Shown here: one piece after another, positions 1 to 10,963 of the stretch
Layout: each line of letters opens with the position of its first letter
Position numbering within the stretch: the first letter of the stretch is position 1
Source: Citrobacter telavivensis
GTDB lineage: Bacteria; Pseudomonadota; Gammaproteobacteria; Enterobacterales; Enterobacteriaceae
Length of the DNA stretch: 64,000 bases
Assembly: GCA_009363175.1 (NCBI GenBank)
Contig: CP045205.1
Coordinates: 124,001-188,000 of the forward strand
Direction of reading: 5' to 3'
Made by a program: the position numbers and the translations under genes
Notes under the pieces: model-generated
The model's database searches: none
What the model saw: only the letters and a program-made list of their open reading frames with translations
Told to the model about the DNA's origin: nothing

Positions 1-616
1 CATCGCCTGGCATTGCGGGTGGGTTGGCCGGTTTCTCCACGAATTCAATGATCTTCTCGTTTTCATCGACCGCCATTACGCCGAACGCGCTGGCCTCTTC
101 GATCGGCACCGGCATACAGGCCACGGTGCAGCGCGCGCCTTTCTCTACGTGGTCGATCAGCATGCGCGAATAGTCTTGCTTATAGATATGGTCACCCGCC
201 AGGATCACCACATATTCCGCCTTATAACGACGGATGATATCGAGGTTTTGCGTCACCGCATCTGCCGTGCCGCGATACCAGTTTTCGCCCTGCATTCTCT
301 GCTGGGCAGGCAGCAAATCGACGAATTCATTCATCTCCTCGCTGAAGAACGACCAACCACGCTGAATATGCTGTACCAGAGTATGAGACTGATATTGCGT
401 GATGACGCCAATACGGCGGATCCCGGAGTTAATACAGTTGGATAACGCAAAATCGATAATACGAAACTTACCACCAAAGTGAACGGCCGGTTTTGCGCGC
501 TTGTTGGTTAAATCTTTCAGACGGGTGCCACGTCCTCCAGCCAGAATCAGGGCAACAGATTTCAACGGCAACTGGCGCGCCAACATTAAACGGTCATTCT
601 TCTCTAAACTCACCAT
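1..616 (-). CDS. glgC: Glucose-1-phosphate adenylyltransferase, N-terminal part (cut by window edge)
   Basis: GlgC makes ADP-glucose from glucose-1-phosphate and ATP, the committed step of bacterial glycogen synthesis in the cytoplasm. About 205 N-terminal residues are visible on the minus strand; the rest lies beyond base 1. The ATG at 616-614 gives the usual MVSLEKND start, followed by the nucleotidyltransferase loop ALILAGGRGTRLKDL and then AKPAVHFGGKFRIIDF, which match E. coli GlgC closely. It begins 17 bases after the glgX stop, so it is part of the glgBXCAP operon. Only the N-terminal domain can be judged; the C-terminal beta-helix that takes part in allostery is not in the window. Confidence 0.96.
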   Translation of the reverse strand, partial: MVSLEKNDRLMLARQLPLKSVALILAGGRGTRLKDLTNKRAKPAVHFGGKFRIIDFALSNCINSGIRRIGVITQYQSHTLVQHIQRGWSFFSEEMNEFVDLLPAQQRMQGENWYRGTADAVTQNLDIIRRYKAEYVVILAGDHIYKQDYSRMLIDHVEKGARCTVACMPVPIEEASAFGVMAVDENEKIIEFVEKPANPPAMPGD

Positions 617-633
617 GACTAACTCCTTTTTGA

Positions 634-2603
<1,970 letters not shown>

Positions 2604-2607
<4 letters not shown>

Positions 2608-4790
2608 TCCGCCTCCCGCACCAGCCAGATTGTCGACAGCGGCGGCAAGGTCAGACTCAGCGATTGCGGGCGTCCGTGGCTGGAAATCTCATCGGTATGT
2701 ACCGCTCCGCCGTTCCCGGCATTGCTGCCGTGATAGTGCATTGAATCGGTATTGAGAATTTCGCGCCATTTACCCGGCTGATTGACGCCAAAGCGGTAAC
2801 CGTGACGCGGCACCGGCGTGAAGTTACTGACGACGATAATTTCATTCCCGACCTTGTCGCGGCGGACAAACGCCAGTACCGAACGTTCGTTATCATCCAC
2901 CACCAGCCATTCAAAGCCGTAGGAATCAAAGTCGAGTTCATGCAACGCTTTGTGGTAACGGTAGGTCTGGTTGAGGTCGCGTACCAGCCGCTGTACACCG
3001 TGGTGCCAGTTGTCGCCGCCCTCAAGCAGGTGCCAGTCGAGGCTGGCATCATGGTTCCACTCGCGTCCCTGAGCAAATTCGTTGCCCATAAACAGCAGTT
3101 TCTTGCCCGGGAAGGCCCACATCCAACCGTAATAGGCGCGCAGGTTGGCAAATTTTTGCCACGCGTCGCCCGGCATACGGTCAAGGATCGATTTCTTACC
3201 GTGTACCACTTCATCATGCGACAACGGCAGAACAAAGTTTTCGGTGTAGTTGTAGAGCATGCCGAAAGTCAGCTTATCCTGATGATACTGACGATGAATC
3301 GGATCCAGCTTCATGTAATCGAGGGTGTCGTGCATCCAGCCGAGGTTCCACTTGTACCAGAAGCCCAGGCCGCCCATATCCTGAGGACGAGAGACGCCGG
3401 CGAAATCCGTCGACTCTTCCGCCATGCTCACCGCTCCCGGCACCTGCTCACCGAGAATGCGGTTGGTGTTGCGCAGAAATTCAATCGCTTCCAGGTTTTC
3501 GCGGCCGCCAAATTCGTTGGGGATCCACTCGCCCTCTTTGCGACTGTAATCGCGATAGATCATCGACGCCACGGCATCCACGCGCAGGGCGTCAATACCA
3601 AAGCGTTCAATCCAGTACAGGGCGTTACCCACCAGATAGTTACTGACCTCACGACGACCATAGTTGTAGATAAGCGTATTCCAGTCCTGGTGATACCCTT
3701 CGCGCGGGTCGCTATGTTCGTACAGTTTGGTGCCATCAAATTCGGCCAGCGCAAAATCATCTGACGGGAAGTGGCCCGGCACCCAGTCCAGGATCACGTT
3801 CAGACCCGCCTGATGCGCGGCGTTCACGAAATAACGGAAATCATCGCGCGTGCCGAAACGACGCGTTGGCGCATAAAGACCGGTAGGCTGGTAGCCCCAA
3901 CTGCCGTCAAACGGATGCTCGTTCACCGGCATCAGTTCGATATGGGTGAACCCCATCCATTTCACATACGGGATGAGCTGATCGGCGAGTTCGCGGTAGC
4001 TCAGCCAGAAATTATTGTCGGTATGTCGACGCCACGAGCCCAGATGCACTTCATAGATGGAGATTGGCGCGTCGAACTGGTTGGCTTTTTTGCGCGCCTC
4101 GGTTTGTTCCACTTTTTCGGGCAGACCGCAAATGAGCGAGGCCGTTTCCGGACGCATCTGCGCTTCAAAGGCGTAAGGGTCGGCCTTAACCCGCAGGTTG
4201 CCGTTGGCGTCAATCATCTCATATTTGTAGAGCTGACCATGCTGCGCGCCGGGGATGAACAGTTCCCAGATGCCACTTTCTTTGCGCAGACGCATCGGAT
4301 GACGGCGACCATCCCAGAAGTTAAATTGCCCAACCACGGAAACGCGACGCGCGTTCGGCGCCCAGACGGAGAAACGGGTGCCCGTGACGCCATCCATCGT
4401 GTCCGCGTGCGCCCCCAGGGTTTCATACGGACGCAAATGGGTGCCTTCAGACAGCAGCCAGGCATCCATATCCTGAATCAGGGGGCCAAAACGGTAGGGA
4501 TCATCAATCAGATTTTGCTGGCCATGCCAGACAACAGCGAGTTGGTAGCGAAAAGGATTTTTACGGCGAGGTAATACACCGCTGAAAAAACCGCGTGTGT
4601 CGAGGCAGTCCAGTTTGCCGACTTTGCGTCCGGTTTTAGGTTCAATCACCCACACTTCAGTGGCGTCAGGTAAAAGTGCGCGGACTTCAAGTCCGGCAGA
4701 GGTCTGGTGCATACCGAGTACGGAAAAAGGATCCGCAAAATGGCCTGCAATTAGCGCATTAATCACGTCTCTATCGATTCGATCGGACAT
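2604..4790 (-). CDS. glgB: 1,4-alpha-glucan branching enzyme
   Basis: GlgB creates alpha-1,6 branches in glycogen. The chosen start (MSDRIDRDV) gives 728 residues, identical in length to the E. coli enzyme. The reading frame is open 33 codons further upstream, but that part does not look like GlgB and lies over a leader hairpin. CBM48 domains occupy roughly the first 220 residues. The GH13 catalytic barrel shows DALRVDAVAS (nucleophile Asp near 405), MAEESTDF (acid/base Glu near 458) and LSHDEVVHGKKS (Asp near 526). It is the first gene of glgBXC and overlaps glgX by four bases. A nearby in-frame ATG three codons upstream (4799) is a possible alternative start. Confidence 0.98.
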
Positions 4791-4809
4791 GGTTTTCATC
4801 CTGTTTTTG

Positions 4810-4860
4810 GTGTCACTCCTCCAACTGATTTTCGACATCAGCCAGTGACACTTTTTTTTT
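4810..4860. promoter_or_regulatory. Inverted repeat with T-run in the glgB leader
   Basis: The arms GTGTCACT (4810-4817) and AGTGACAC (4844-4851) are perfect complements and enclose a smaller hairpin (CTGAT 4825-4829, ATCAG 4837-4841). Ten T residues follow on the plus strand (4852-4861). Read on the plus strand this has the form of a Rho-independent terminator, antisense to glgB and just upstream of its start. Read on the minus strand it is a leader hairpin that contains the purine-rich GGAGGAG. Which strand matters cannot be decided from sequence. Confidence 0.4.
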
Positions 4861-5011
4861 GACCTGAACGGCGCAGCACAATTGTGCATCCTCTCTGCCC
4901 CGTCCTACCTTCAGGTAAAGCCCTGATACTGCGATCAGGACACCCTTAAAGAATAGCCAACACTTTAATTAACTCCTGCATAAAGATAATACATCTGCGT
5001 TTACTCCTTTT

Positions 5012-5047
5012 TTACGCATAAAAAGGGGTGACTCAGCACCCCTTGAA
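5012..5047 (-). terminator. Rho-independent terminator of asd
   Basis: The arms AAGGGGTG and CACCCCTT (5023-5030 and 5037-5044) enclose a six-base loop. On the minus strand the stem is followed by several T residues. It lies 16 bases downstream of the asd stop, so it most likely ends asd transcription before the glgB promoter region. Confidence 0.8.
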
Positions 5048-5062
5048 TATAAACAAACGCGG

Positions 5063-6169
5063 TTACGCCAGATGCCGTAACATGCGGCGCAACGGCTCTG
5101 CTGCCCCCCATAGCAGTTGGTCGCCTACCGTAAAGGCTGACAGGAACTCCGGTCCCATATTCAGCTTACGCAGACGGCCAACCGGCGTGGTCAACGTACC
5201 GGTAACGGCCGCTGGGGTTAACTCACGCATAGTGATATCCCGATCGTTTGGCACCACTTTCGCCCACGGATTGTGAGCCGACAGCAGTTCTTCCACGGTC
5301 GGAATGGAAACATCTTTTTTCAGCTTAATGGTGAACGCCTGACTGTGGCAGCGCAGCGCGCCGACGCGCACGCACAGACCATCTACCGGGATGACTGACG
5401 CGGTGTCGAGGATCTTGTTGGTTTCCGCCTGGCCTTTCCACTCTTCGCGGCTCTGGCCGTTATCAAGCTGTTTGTCGATCCACGGAATCAGACTGCCCGC
5501 CAGCGGGACACCAAAGTTATCCACCGGCAATTCGCCGCTACGGGTCAGTTGGGTGACTTTGCGTTCGATATCGAGGATGGCGGAAGAAGGGGTTGCCAGT
5601 TCATCAGCCACATAGCTATGCAGCTGGCCCATCTGGTTGAGCAGTTCGCGCATATGACGCGCGCCGCCGCCGGAGGCCGCCTGGTAGGTCGCAACCGACA
5701 CCCAGTCCACCAGGTCGTGAGCAAACAGGCCACCCAGCGACATCAGCATCAGGCTGACGGTACAGTTACCGCCAACAAAGGTTTTAATCCCTTTGTTCAG
5801 GCCGTTGGTAATGACATCCTGGTTTACCGGGTCGAGAATGATGATCGCGTCATCTTTCATGCGCAATGAAGAGGCGGCGTCAATCCAGTAACCCTGCCAT
5901 CCGCTTTCACGAAGCTTTGGATAGATTTCGTTGGTATAATCGCCGCCCTGACAGGTCACGATGATATCGAGCGCTTTCAGCGCGTCCAGATCGAAAGCGT
6001 CCTGAAGTGTGCCGGTCGAGGTGCCGCCGAACGTCGGCGCTGCCTGCCCAAGCTGGGAAGTTGAAAAGAAAACAGGGCGAATGGCGTCGAAGTCGCGCTC
6101 TTCAACCATGCGTTGCATGAGAACAGAGCCGACCATACCGCGCCAGCCGATAAAACCAACATTTTTCAT
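5063..6169 (-). CDS. asd: Aspartate-semialdehyde dehydrogenase
   Basis: Asd reduces aspartyl phosphate to aspartate semialdehyde with NADPH. This is the branch point to lysine, diaminopimelate, threonine and methionine, so it is needed for cell-wall synthesis. Starting at MKNVGFIGWRGMVGS the protein is 368 residues, one more than in E. coli, because of one extra residue in FGGTSTGTLQ. The N-terminal GWRGMVG is the NADP-binding loop. GGNCTVSL carries the catalytic Cys136, and RCHSQAF carries the active-site His. Six upstream in-frame codons exist, but the family starts at MKN. The gene stands alone, with a terminator after it and divergent yhgN upstream. Confidence 0.98.
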   Translation of the reverse strand: MKNVGFIGWRGMVGSVLMQRMVEERDFDAIRPVFFSTSQLGQAAPTFGGTSTGTLQDAFDLDALKALDIIVTCQGGDYTNEIYPKLRESGWQGYWIDAASSLRMKDDAIIILDPVNQDVITNGLNKGIKTFVGGNCTVSLMLMSLGGLFAHDLVDWVSVATYQAASGGGARHMRELLNQMGQLHSYVADELATPSSAILDIERKVTQLTRSGELPVDNFGVPLAGSLIPWIDKQLDNGQSREEWKGQAETNKILDTASVIPVDGLCVRVGALRCHSQAFTIKLKKDVSIPTVEELLSAHNPWAKVVPNDRDITMRELTPAAVTGTLTTPVGRLRKLNMGPEFLSAFTVGDQLLWGAAEPLRRMLRHLA

Positions 6170-6360
6170 AGCGTTTTTTTCCTGCAAAGATGTGTGCTGT
6201 GTATGCTGACCAGTGTCCTACTGGCTCATCCTTCACCATACAAAAAGCAGCCAAAGTCGCAAGTGAATTTAATCAATGATAGCGATGCCATCAGTAATGC
6301 GACTTATCCCGCTGCTTAAGCGAGCAGAAAGTCCAGGGCAATTATCAGGGAATTTGAGTT

Positions 6361-6954
6361 ATGAATGAAATCATTTCTGCAGCCGTTTTATTGATCCTGA
6401 TTATGGATCCGCTCGGTAACTTGCCCATTTTCATGTCCGTACTGAAACATACCGAGCCGAAACGGCGTCGGGCGATAATGGTGCGCGAGCTTTTCATTGC
6501 GCTGTTGCTGATGCTGATCTTCCTCTTTGCGGGCGAGAAAATTCTCGCATTTCTTAATTTGCGAGCCGAAACGGTTTCAATATCCGGGGGCATTATCCTG
6601 TTTCTGATCGCCATCAAGATGATTTTCCCCAGCGCCACCGGAAACAGTGCCGGACTTCCGGCAGGTGAAGAGCCCTTTATTGTCCCGCTGGCGATCCCGT
6701 TAGTGGCCGGTCCAACCATTTTGGCCACGCTGATGCTGTTATCACATCAGTATCCGAATCAGATGGGACATCTGGTGATTGCCCTGCTGTTGGCCTGGGG
6801 CGGGACCTTTGCGATCCTGCTGCAGTCGTCGCTGTTTCTGCGTCTGCTGGGTGAGAAAGGGGTGAACGCGCTGGAGCGCCTGATGGGATTGATTCTGGTG
6901 ATGATGGCGACCCAGATGTTCCTGGACGGTATTCGGATGTGGATGAAGGGATAA
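6361..6954 (+). CDS. yhgN: MarC/YhgN family inner membrane protein
   Basis: This 197-residue, very hydrophobic protein has about six predicted membrane segments and matches E. coli YhgN of the MarC family (UPF0056). The N-terminus MNEIISAAVLLILIMDPLGN carries the typical MDPLGNLP signature of the family. Although called MarC-like, these proteins have no firmly established role in antibiotic resistance. The gene is divergent from asd, with about 190 bases between the start codons, and is followed by REP palindromes. Confidence 0.93.
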   Translation: MNEIISAAVLLILIMDPLGNLPIFMSVLKHTEPKRRRAIMVRELFIALLLMLIFLFAGEKILAFLNLRAETVSISGGIILFLIAIKMIFPSATGNSAGLPAGEEPFIVPLAIPLVAGPTILATLMLLSHQYPNQMGHLVIALLLAWGGTFAILLQSSLFLRLLGEKGVNALERLMGLILVMMATQMFLDGIRMWMKG

Positions 6955-6964
6955 AAGCGTAAAA

Positions 6965-7044
6965 AAGCCCGGTCGCTTTTATGCTTACCGGGCCTGGTAT
7001 TTGCGGTTTTTGTAGGTCGGGTAAGCGCAAGCGCCACCCGACAA
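6965..7044. repeat. REP palindromes between yhgN and gntU
   Basis: Two palindromic units lie between the convergent yhgN and gntU stops. The first has arms GCCCGGT and ACCGGGC (about 6966-6992). The second has GTCGGGT and ACCCGAC (about 7017-7043). They have the composition of enterobacterial REP/BIME elements. The first, followed by a T-rich stretch, may also serve as the yhgN terminator. Confidence 0.8.
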
Positions 7045-7047
7045 ACA

Positions 7048-8388
7048 TCAGCTCAATAGTTGAAACGCAATCATCCCAATAACGGCGCCCACGGTGCCGA
7101 GGATGGTTTCCATCATCGTCCAGGTCTTCAGGGTTTGTGCTTCTGTCGCACCGGTGAATTTCCCGAACAACCAGAAACCGGCGTCGTTCACGTGGCTGAC
7201 CACGATAGAACCGCCTGCGATGCAGATAGACAGCGCCGCCATCTGCGCACCGGAGAAGTTCAGTTGTTCAATCACCGGCATCACCAGACCCACCGCCGTT
7301 AAGCAGGCCACGGTCGCGGAGCCCTGAATGATACGCACCGCCGCCGCCAGCACGAAGCAGGTAATGGCAATCGGTAAGCCCATCCCGGTCAGCGCTTCAC
7401 CCAATGCCGGGCCCACGCCGGAATCCACCAGTACCTGCTTGAAGACGCCGCCTGCACCAATCACCAGCAGGATGATCCCCGCCGGTTGCAGCGCGTGACC
7501 GCAGATCTCCATCACCTTATCTTTCGGCATCCCCTGACGCATCGCCAGGCCGTAAATCGCCACCAGACAAGCCACCAGAATTGCGGTGAACGGGTGACCG
7601 ACAAATTCAAACCACTGATAAGCCGTAGAACCGACTGGCACAAAGCGTGCGGCGATGGTTTTCAGCCCCACCAGCACCAGCGGCAGCAGGATCAGCGACA
7701 GGCTAAAGCCGAAGGACGGCATTTTGCCCTCGCCCAGGTGCGGTTCGGTAATATCGTCAGGAATATTCAGCTCAACGTAGCGGCTGATAAAGTTGCCCCA
7801 CAGCGGCCCGGCGATGATCATCCCAGGAATCGCGGCGCACAGACCAATCAGAATCATCCAACCGAAGTCGGCGTGCATCTGAGAGGCGAGCAGCATCGGT
7901 GCCGGCCCTGGCAGCAGAAATGCTGCGGCAGCCGCCACGCCCGCAAACAGCGGAATCACCAGCTTCACCAGGTTCGTACCGGTGTGACGCGCCATCGAGA
8001 ACGCGACGCTAATCAACAGTACAATCGCCACTTCAAAGAACAGCGGCAGCGCGCAAATCAGCCCCGCCAGCCCAATCGCATAGTGCGCGCGACTGTGGCC
8101 GAAGGATTTCAACATCTTGACCGCAATCTGATCGACCGCGCCCGTTTCATGCAAAATCTTGCCGAACATTGCCCCCAGAGCGACCACAATCGCCAGGAAA
8201 CCCAGCGTACCTCCCATCCCTTTTTCCATTGTCGCCGCGATTTTATCGAGCGGCATACCGGAAAAGAGACCTGCACCAATAGACACCACCATCAAAGCAA
8301 CGAAGGCGTGCATACGCGCCTTCATCACTAAAAACAACAGCAGCAGAACAGAGCCTACTGCCGTTAAAACAAGCGTTAATGTACTCAA
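7048..8388 (-). CDS. gntU: Low-affinity gluconate permease
   Basis: GntU imports gluconate with protons across the inner membrane (GntP family). The protein is 446 residues with 12 or more hydrophobic segments, and its sequence follows E. coli GntU (MSTLTLVLTAVGSVLLLLF). It starts three bases after the gntK stop, so gntK and gntU form one transcript. GntR control is expected from the operators upstream of gntK. Confidence 0.96.
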   Translation of the reverse strand: MSTLTLVLTAVGSVLLLLFLVMKARMHAFVALMVVSIGAGLFSGMPLDKIAATMEKGMGGTLGFLAIVVALGAMFGKILHETGAVDQIAVKMLKSFGHSRAHYAIGLAGLICALPLFFEVAIVLLISVAFSMARHTGTNLVKLVIPLFAGVAAAAAFLLPGPAPMLLASQMHADFGWMILIGLCAAIPGMIIAGPLWGNFISRYVELNIPDDITEPHLGEGKMPSFGFSLSLILLPLVLVGLKTIAARFVPVGSTAYQWFEFVGHPFTAILVACLVAIYGLAMRQGMPKDKVMEICGHALQPAGIILLVIGAGGVFKQVLVDSGVGPALGEALTGMGLPIAITCFVLAAAVRIIQGSATVACLTAVGLVMPVIEQLNFSGAQMAALSICIAGGSIVVSHVNDAGFWLFGKFTGATEAQTLKTWTMMETILGTVGAVIGMIAFQLLS

Positions 8389-8391
8389 AAC

Positions 8392-8919
8392 TTACTGCCT
8401 TTTATTAATGACCTCAATGGTGCTGGCAACAACACCTTCCAGTGGCTGATCGATATCCACCACCAGTACATCGTTTTCGTCAGCACCCGGCTCTTGCAGC
8501 GTTTCAAACTGCGTCACCAGCATCTGGGTTTTGAAGAAATGGCCTTTACGCGCCTTCAGACGGCTTTCGATCACGTCGAAATCGCCTTTCAGGTAGATGA
8601 AAGAGAGGTTCGGGTTACCGTCACGCAGCAGGTCACGGTAGTGTTTTTTCAGCGCGGAACAGACGATCAGCGAAACCTTGTTGGTACGCTGCATCGCAAA
8701 CGCCGCATCATTCAGCGCCTGCAGCCACGGCTTACGGTCGTCATCATTGAGTGGTTCACCAGACGCCATTTTCTCAATGTTGCGACGCGGATGGAGAAAA
8801 TCGCCATCAAGAAACGCGGCATGCAGTTGATGCGCTACTTCGCTGGCGACAGCGGATTTGCCACTGCCCGATACGCCCATCAGAACGTAAATGTGGTGAT
8901 CATGGTTAGTCGTGCTCAA
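8392..8919 (-). CDS. gntK: Gluconokinase
   Basis: GntK phosphorylates gluconate to 6-phosphogluconate for the Entner-Doudoroff and pentose phosphate pathways. I chose a TTG start at 8919-8917. It has GGGGG seven bases upstream and gives 175 residues beginning LSTTNHDHH, the length and N-terminus of E. coli GntK. The ATG seven codons earlier adds residues that are not part of the family and falls on that ribosome-binding site. The P-loop MGVSGSGKSA lies near residues 14-23. gntU follows three bases after the stop. Confidence 0.95.
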   Translation of the reverse strand: MSTTNHDHHIYVLMGVSGSGKSAVASEVAHQLHAAFLDGDFLHPRRNIEKMASGEPLNDDDRKPWLQALNDAAFAMQRTNKVSLIVCSALKKHYRDLLRDGNPNLSFIYLKGDFDVIESRLKARKGHFFKTQMLVTQFETLQEPGADENDVLVVDIDQPLEGVVASTIEVINKRQ

Positions 8920-8950
8920 AGTGGTGCCCCCACAGTACAAGAATCAGGAA

Positions 8951-8979
8951 TTGTTACGGGTAACTGTTATCGGTAACAT
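8951..8979. promoter_or_regulatory. Tandem GntR operators upstream of gntKU
   Basis: Two overlapping near-palindromes match the GntR operator ATGTTACCGGTAACAT: TTGTTACGGGTAACTG (8951-8966) and CTGTTATCGGTAACAT (8964-8979). They sit just upstream of gntK and downstream of gntR. GntR would repress gntKU until gluconate is present. The role is inferred from the E. coli system. Confidence 0.85.
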
Positions 8980-9058
8980 TGTCCAGCCTGACTAAAACAG
9001 AAGCAATATCCAAACGTGCGAGAAGTGAATAAGTGTGAGCTACTTCAAACTTGTTGGC

Positions 9059-10054
9059 TTAAATAGATCCACCCGGTGACAAGGTGAAACCTAAATCTAA
9101 CATTTTTGGCGTGACGCTCTCCCCACGAATGCGCGCCAGCAGACGTTCTGCGCCAATGCTGCCCATACGCTCGCGCGGCGTCAGCACGCTGGCCAGACGC
9201 GGCTCCATCACCTGGCCGATATCATGGCCGTGGAAACCCGCAATTGCCATGTCGTCCGGGATCTTCAGCCCTAAACGCTGACATTCAAAAGCTGCGCCCA
9301 CCGCCAGGTCATCGTTGGTACAGAAGATACCGTCCAGTTGTGGATACTCACGACGCGCCTGACGGATAAGCTCAATACCCGAGGAGTAAGAAGAAGACTG
9401 CTCCACCATCACACTGTAGGGTACCAGACCCGCATCCAGCATCGCCTGCTCATAACCCTTCTGTTTGATGATAGTACGTTCGTCGAGACGTGCTCCCAGA
9501 TAAGCGATGTGGCGATGCCCGCGTGTAATAATCGCGGCGGTCATCTGACGCGCGGCTTCAAAGTTGTCAAAACCGACAGCGATATCGAGGCAAGGCGACT
9601 GACTGTCCATCAGTTCAACCACCGGAATTCCTGCCACTTCGATCATTTTCAACGTGCGCGGCGTATGGGTACGTTCAGTCAGGATCAGACCATCGATGTT
9701 CCACGAGAGCATCGATTCCAGACGCTCCTGTTCCATCTCCGGCTTATAACCGTAGTGCGCCAGCATGGTTTGATAGCCATGCGCGTCCGTCACGGCCTCA
9801 ATGCCGCGTAAAACTTCGGCAAAAACCTGGTTGGTTAACGAGGGCAGTAAAACGCCAATGGCCCGGCTGGTGGCGTTGGAGAGGATATCAGGTGCGCGAT
9901 TGGGAATATAACCCAGTTCATCAAGTGCAGCAGCGATCTTGCCCCGCAGGGCGACGGAAACTTGCTCCGGATTACGCAAAAAGCGGCTGACCGTCATTTT
10001 GGTCACGCCAACGCGGTCGGCTACATCCTGAAGTACGGGTCTTTTCTTCTTCAT
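9059..10054 (-). CDS. gntR: Gluconate-responsive LacI-family repressor
   Basis: GntR represses the gluconate genes (gntKU, gntT, edd-eda) and is released by gluconate. At 331 residues it has the length of E. coli GntR. The N-terminal helix-turn-helix reads LQDVADRVGVTKMTVSRFLRN, with the LacI-type hinge helix near residues 50-60 (APDILSNATSRAIGVLLP). A periplasmic-binding-protein-like effector domain follows. It lies upstream of gntKU on the same strand and has its own gap of about 140 bases before gntK. Confidence 0.96.
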   Translation of the reverse strand: MKKKRPVLQDVADRVGVTKMTVSRFLRNPEQVSVALRGKIAAALDELGYIPNRAPDILSNATSRAIGVLLPSLTNQVFAEVLRGIEAVTDAHGYQTMLAHYGYKPEMEQERLESMLSWNIDGLILTERTHTPRTLKMIEVAGIPVVELMDSQSPCLDIAVGFDNFEAARQMTAAIITRGHRHIAYLGARLDERTIIKQKGYEQAMLDAGLVPYSVMVEQSSSYSSGIELIRQARREYPQLDGIFCTNDDLAVGAAFECQRLGLKIPDDMAIAGFHGHDIGQVMEPRLASVLTPRERMGSIGAERLLARIRGESVTPKMLDLGFTLSPGGSI

Positions 10055-10107
10055 CGTCCTGAGAAATCATAAGTGAGAGATTTGCTCAGTTTATCACGGA
10101 CAAAGCA

Positions 10108-10135
10108 CAACCTTCCCCGTTTAAAGGGAAGGTTG
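10108..10135 (-). terminator. Hairpin between yhhW and gntR
   Basis: CAACCTTCCC (10108-10117) and GGGAAGGTTG (10126-10135) form a perfect ten-base stem with an eight-base loop. It lies 10 bases after the yhhW stop on the minus strand. The following minus-strand sequence is only moderately T-rich, so it may be a weak terminator or a 3' end stabiliser. Confidence 0.6.
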
Positions 10136-10144
10136 CGTAATTAT

Positions 10145-10840
10145 TTATACAGGAGGCAGATCAAACAGCAGGATTTCGCTATCGCTGTCAGCATGAATTG
10201 ACAGAGCCTGCTCATCCCAAATCGCCAGACCGTCGCTGGTAGTGGCTTTAGTGCCGTTAATGCTCACCTCACCTTTTACCACCTGGATCCAGACGCGACG
10301 TTCAGCGGCAATCTGATGTACTGACTGCTCGCCTTTCACCAGCGCCCAGCGGTACAGCTCCATATCCTGGTACACTTTCAACGAGCCGTCGCGAGCGTCC
10401 GGCGACAGCACCAGCTGTTTGCCCTGCGCGGCGTCGAAGCGGCGCTGCTCATAACGCGGCGTGATGCCGGTTTTTTCCGGAATGATCCAGATCTGATACA
10501 GACGCAGACGATCCGTTTTGCTCGGGTTGTACTCAGAGTGACGGATCCCGGTCCCCGCGCTCATAATCTGGAATTCACCCGCCGGAACCTGCTCTTTATT
10601 GCCCATGCTGTCCTGGTGTTCTACTGCGCCTTCCAGCACGTAGGTCAGGATTTCCATGTCTTTATGTGGGTGAGTACCGAACCCCTGACCAGCGTCGATC
10701 ACGTCGTCGTTAATCACGCGCAATGCCGAGAAGCCCATAAAGTTTGGATCGTAGTAATCCGCAAAAGAGAAGGTATGCCAGGAATCCAGCCAGCCATGAT
10801 TCGCGTGGCCACGGTCGTTTGCTTTGCGTAAGTAGATCAT
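10145..10840 (-). CDS. yhhW: Pirin-family quercetin 2,3-dioxygenase
   Basis: YhhW is a bicupin metalloprotein of the pirin family; the E. coli protein has quercetinase activity in vitro, and its physiological substrate is uncertain. Starting at MIYLRKANDRGHANHG the protein is 231 residues, as in E. coli; the frame is open 39 codons further upstream without family similarity. The metal ligands are visible as His57 and His59 in GTHPHKD and His101 and Glu103 in IRHSEYN. It is transcribed in the same direction as yhhX, 123 bases downstream of it. Confidence 0.95.
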   Translation of the reverse strand: MIYLRKANDRGHANHGWLDSWHTFSFADYYDPNFMGFSALRVINDDVIDAGQGFGTHPHKDMEILTYVLEGAVEHQDSMGNKEQVPAGEFQIMSAGTGIRHSEYNPSKTDRLRLYQIWIIPEKTGITPRYEQRRFDAAQGKQLVLSPDARDGSLKVYQDMELYRWALVKGEQSVHQIAAERRVWIQVVKGEVSINGTKATTSDGLAIWDEQALSIHADSDSEILLFDLPPV

Positions 10841-10963
10841 TGTGTTCACCCCCAGATGTTTTCGATGGAGTAAGTGTGGACCGAATCCACCATCAATCAT
10901 AGAGGGTGAAAATTGACTCCTCTGTTCAAAAATTATGAACAACTCAGGAGGAGCCAATCCGGC

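Noticed and set aside
3771..4574. Long open frames antisense to glgB (also at 2802-3764)
   Set aside because: They lie exactly opposite a well-supported gene, have Arg/His-rich shadow composition, and show no recognisable domain or start site.
7486..8331. Long plus-strand frame opposite gntU
   Set aside because: A Gln/Arg/His-rich shadow of a GC-rich membrane protein gene, with no motif or ribosome-binding site.
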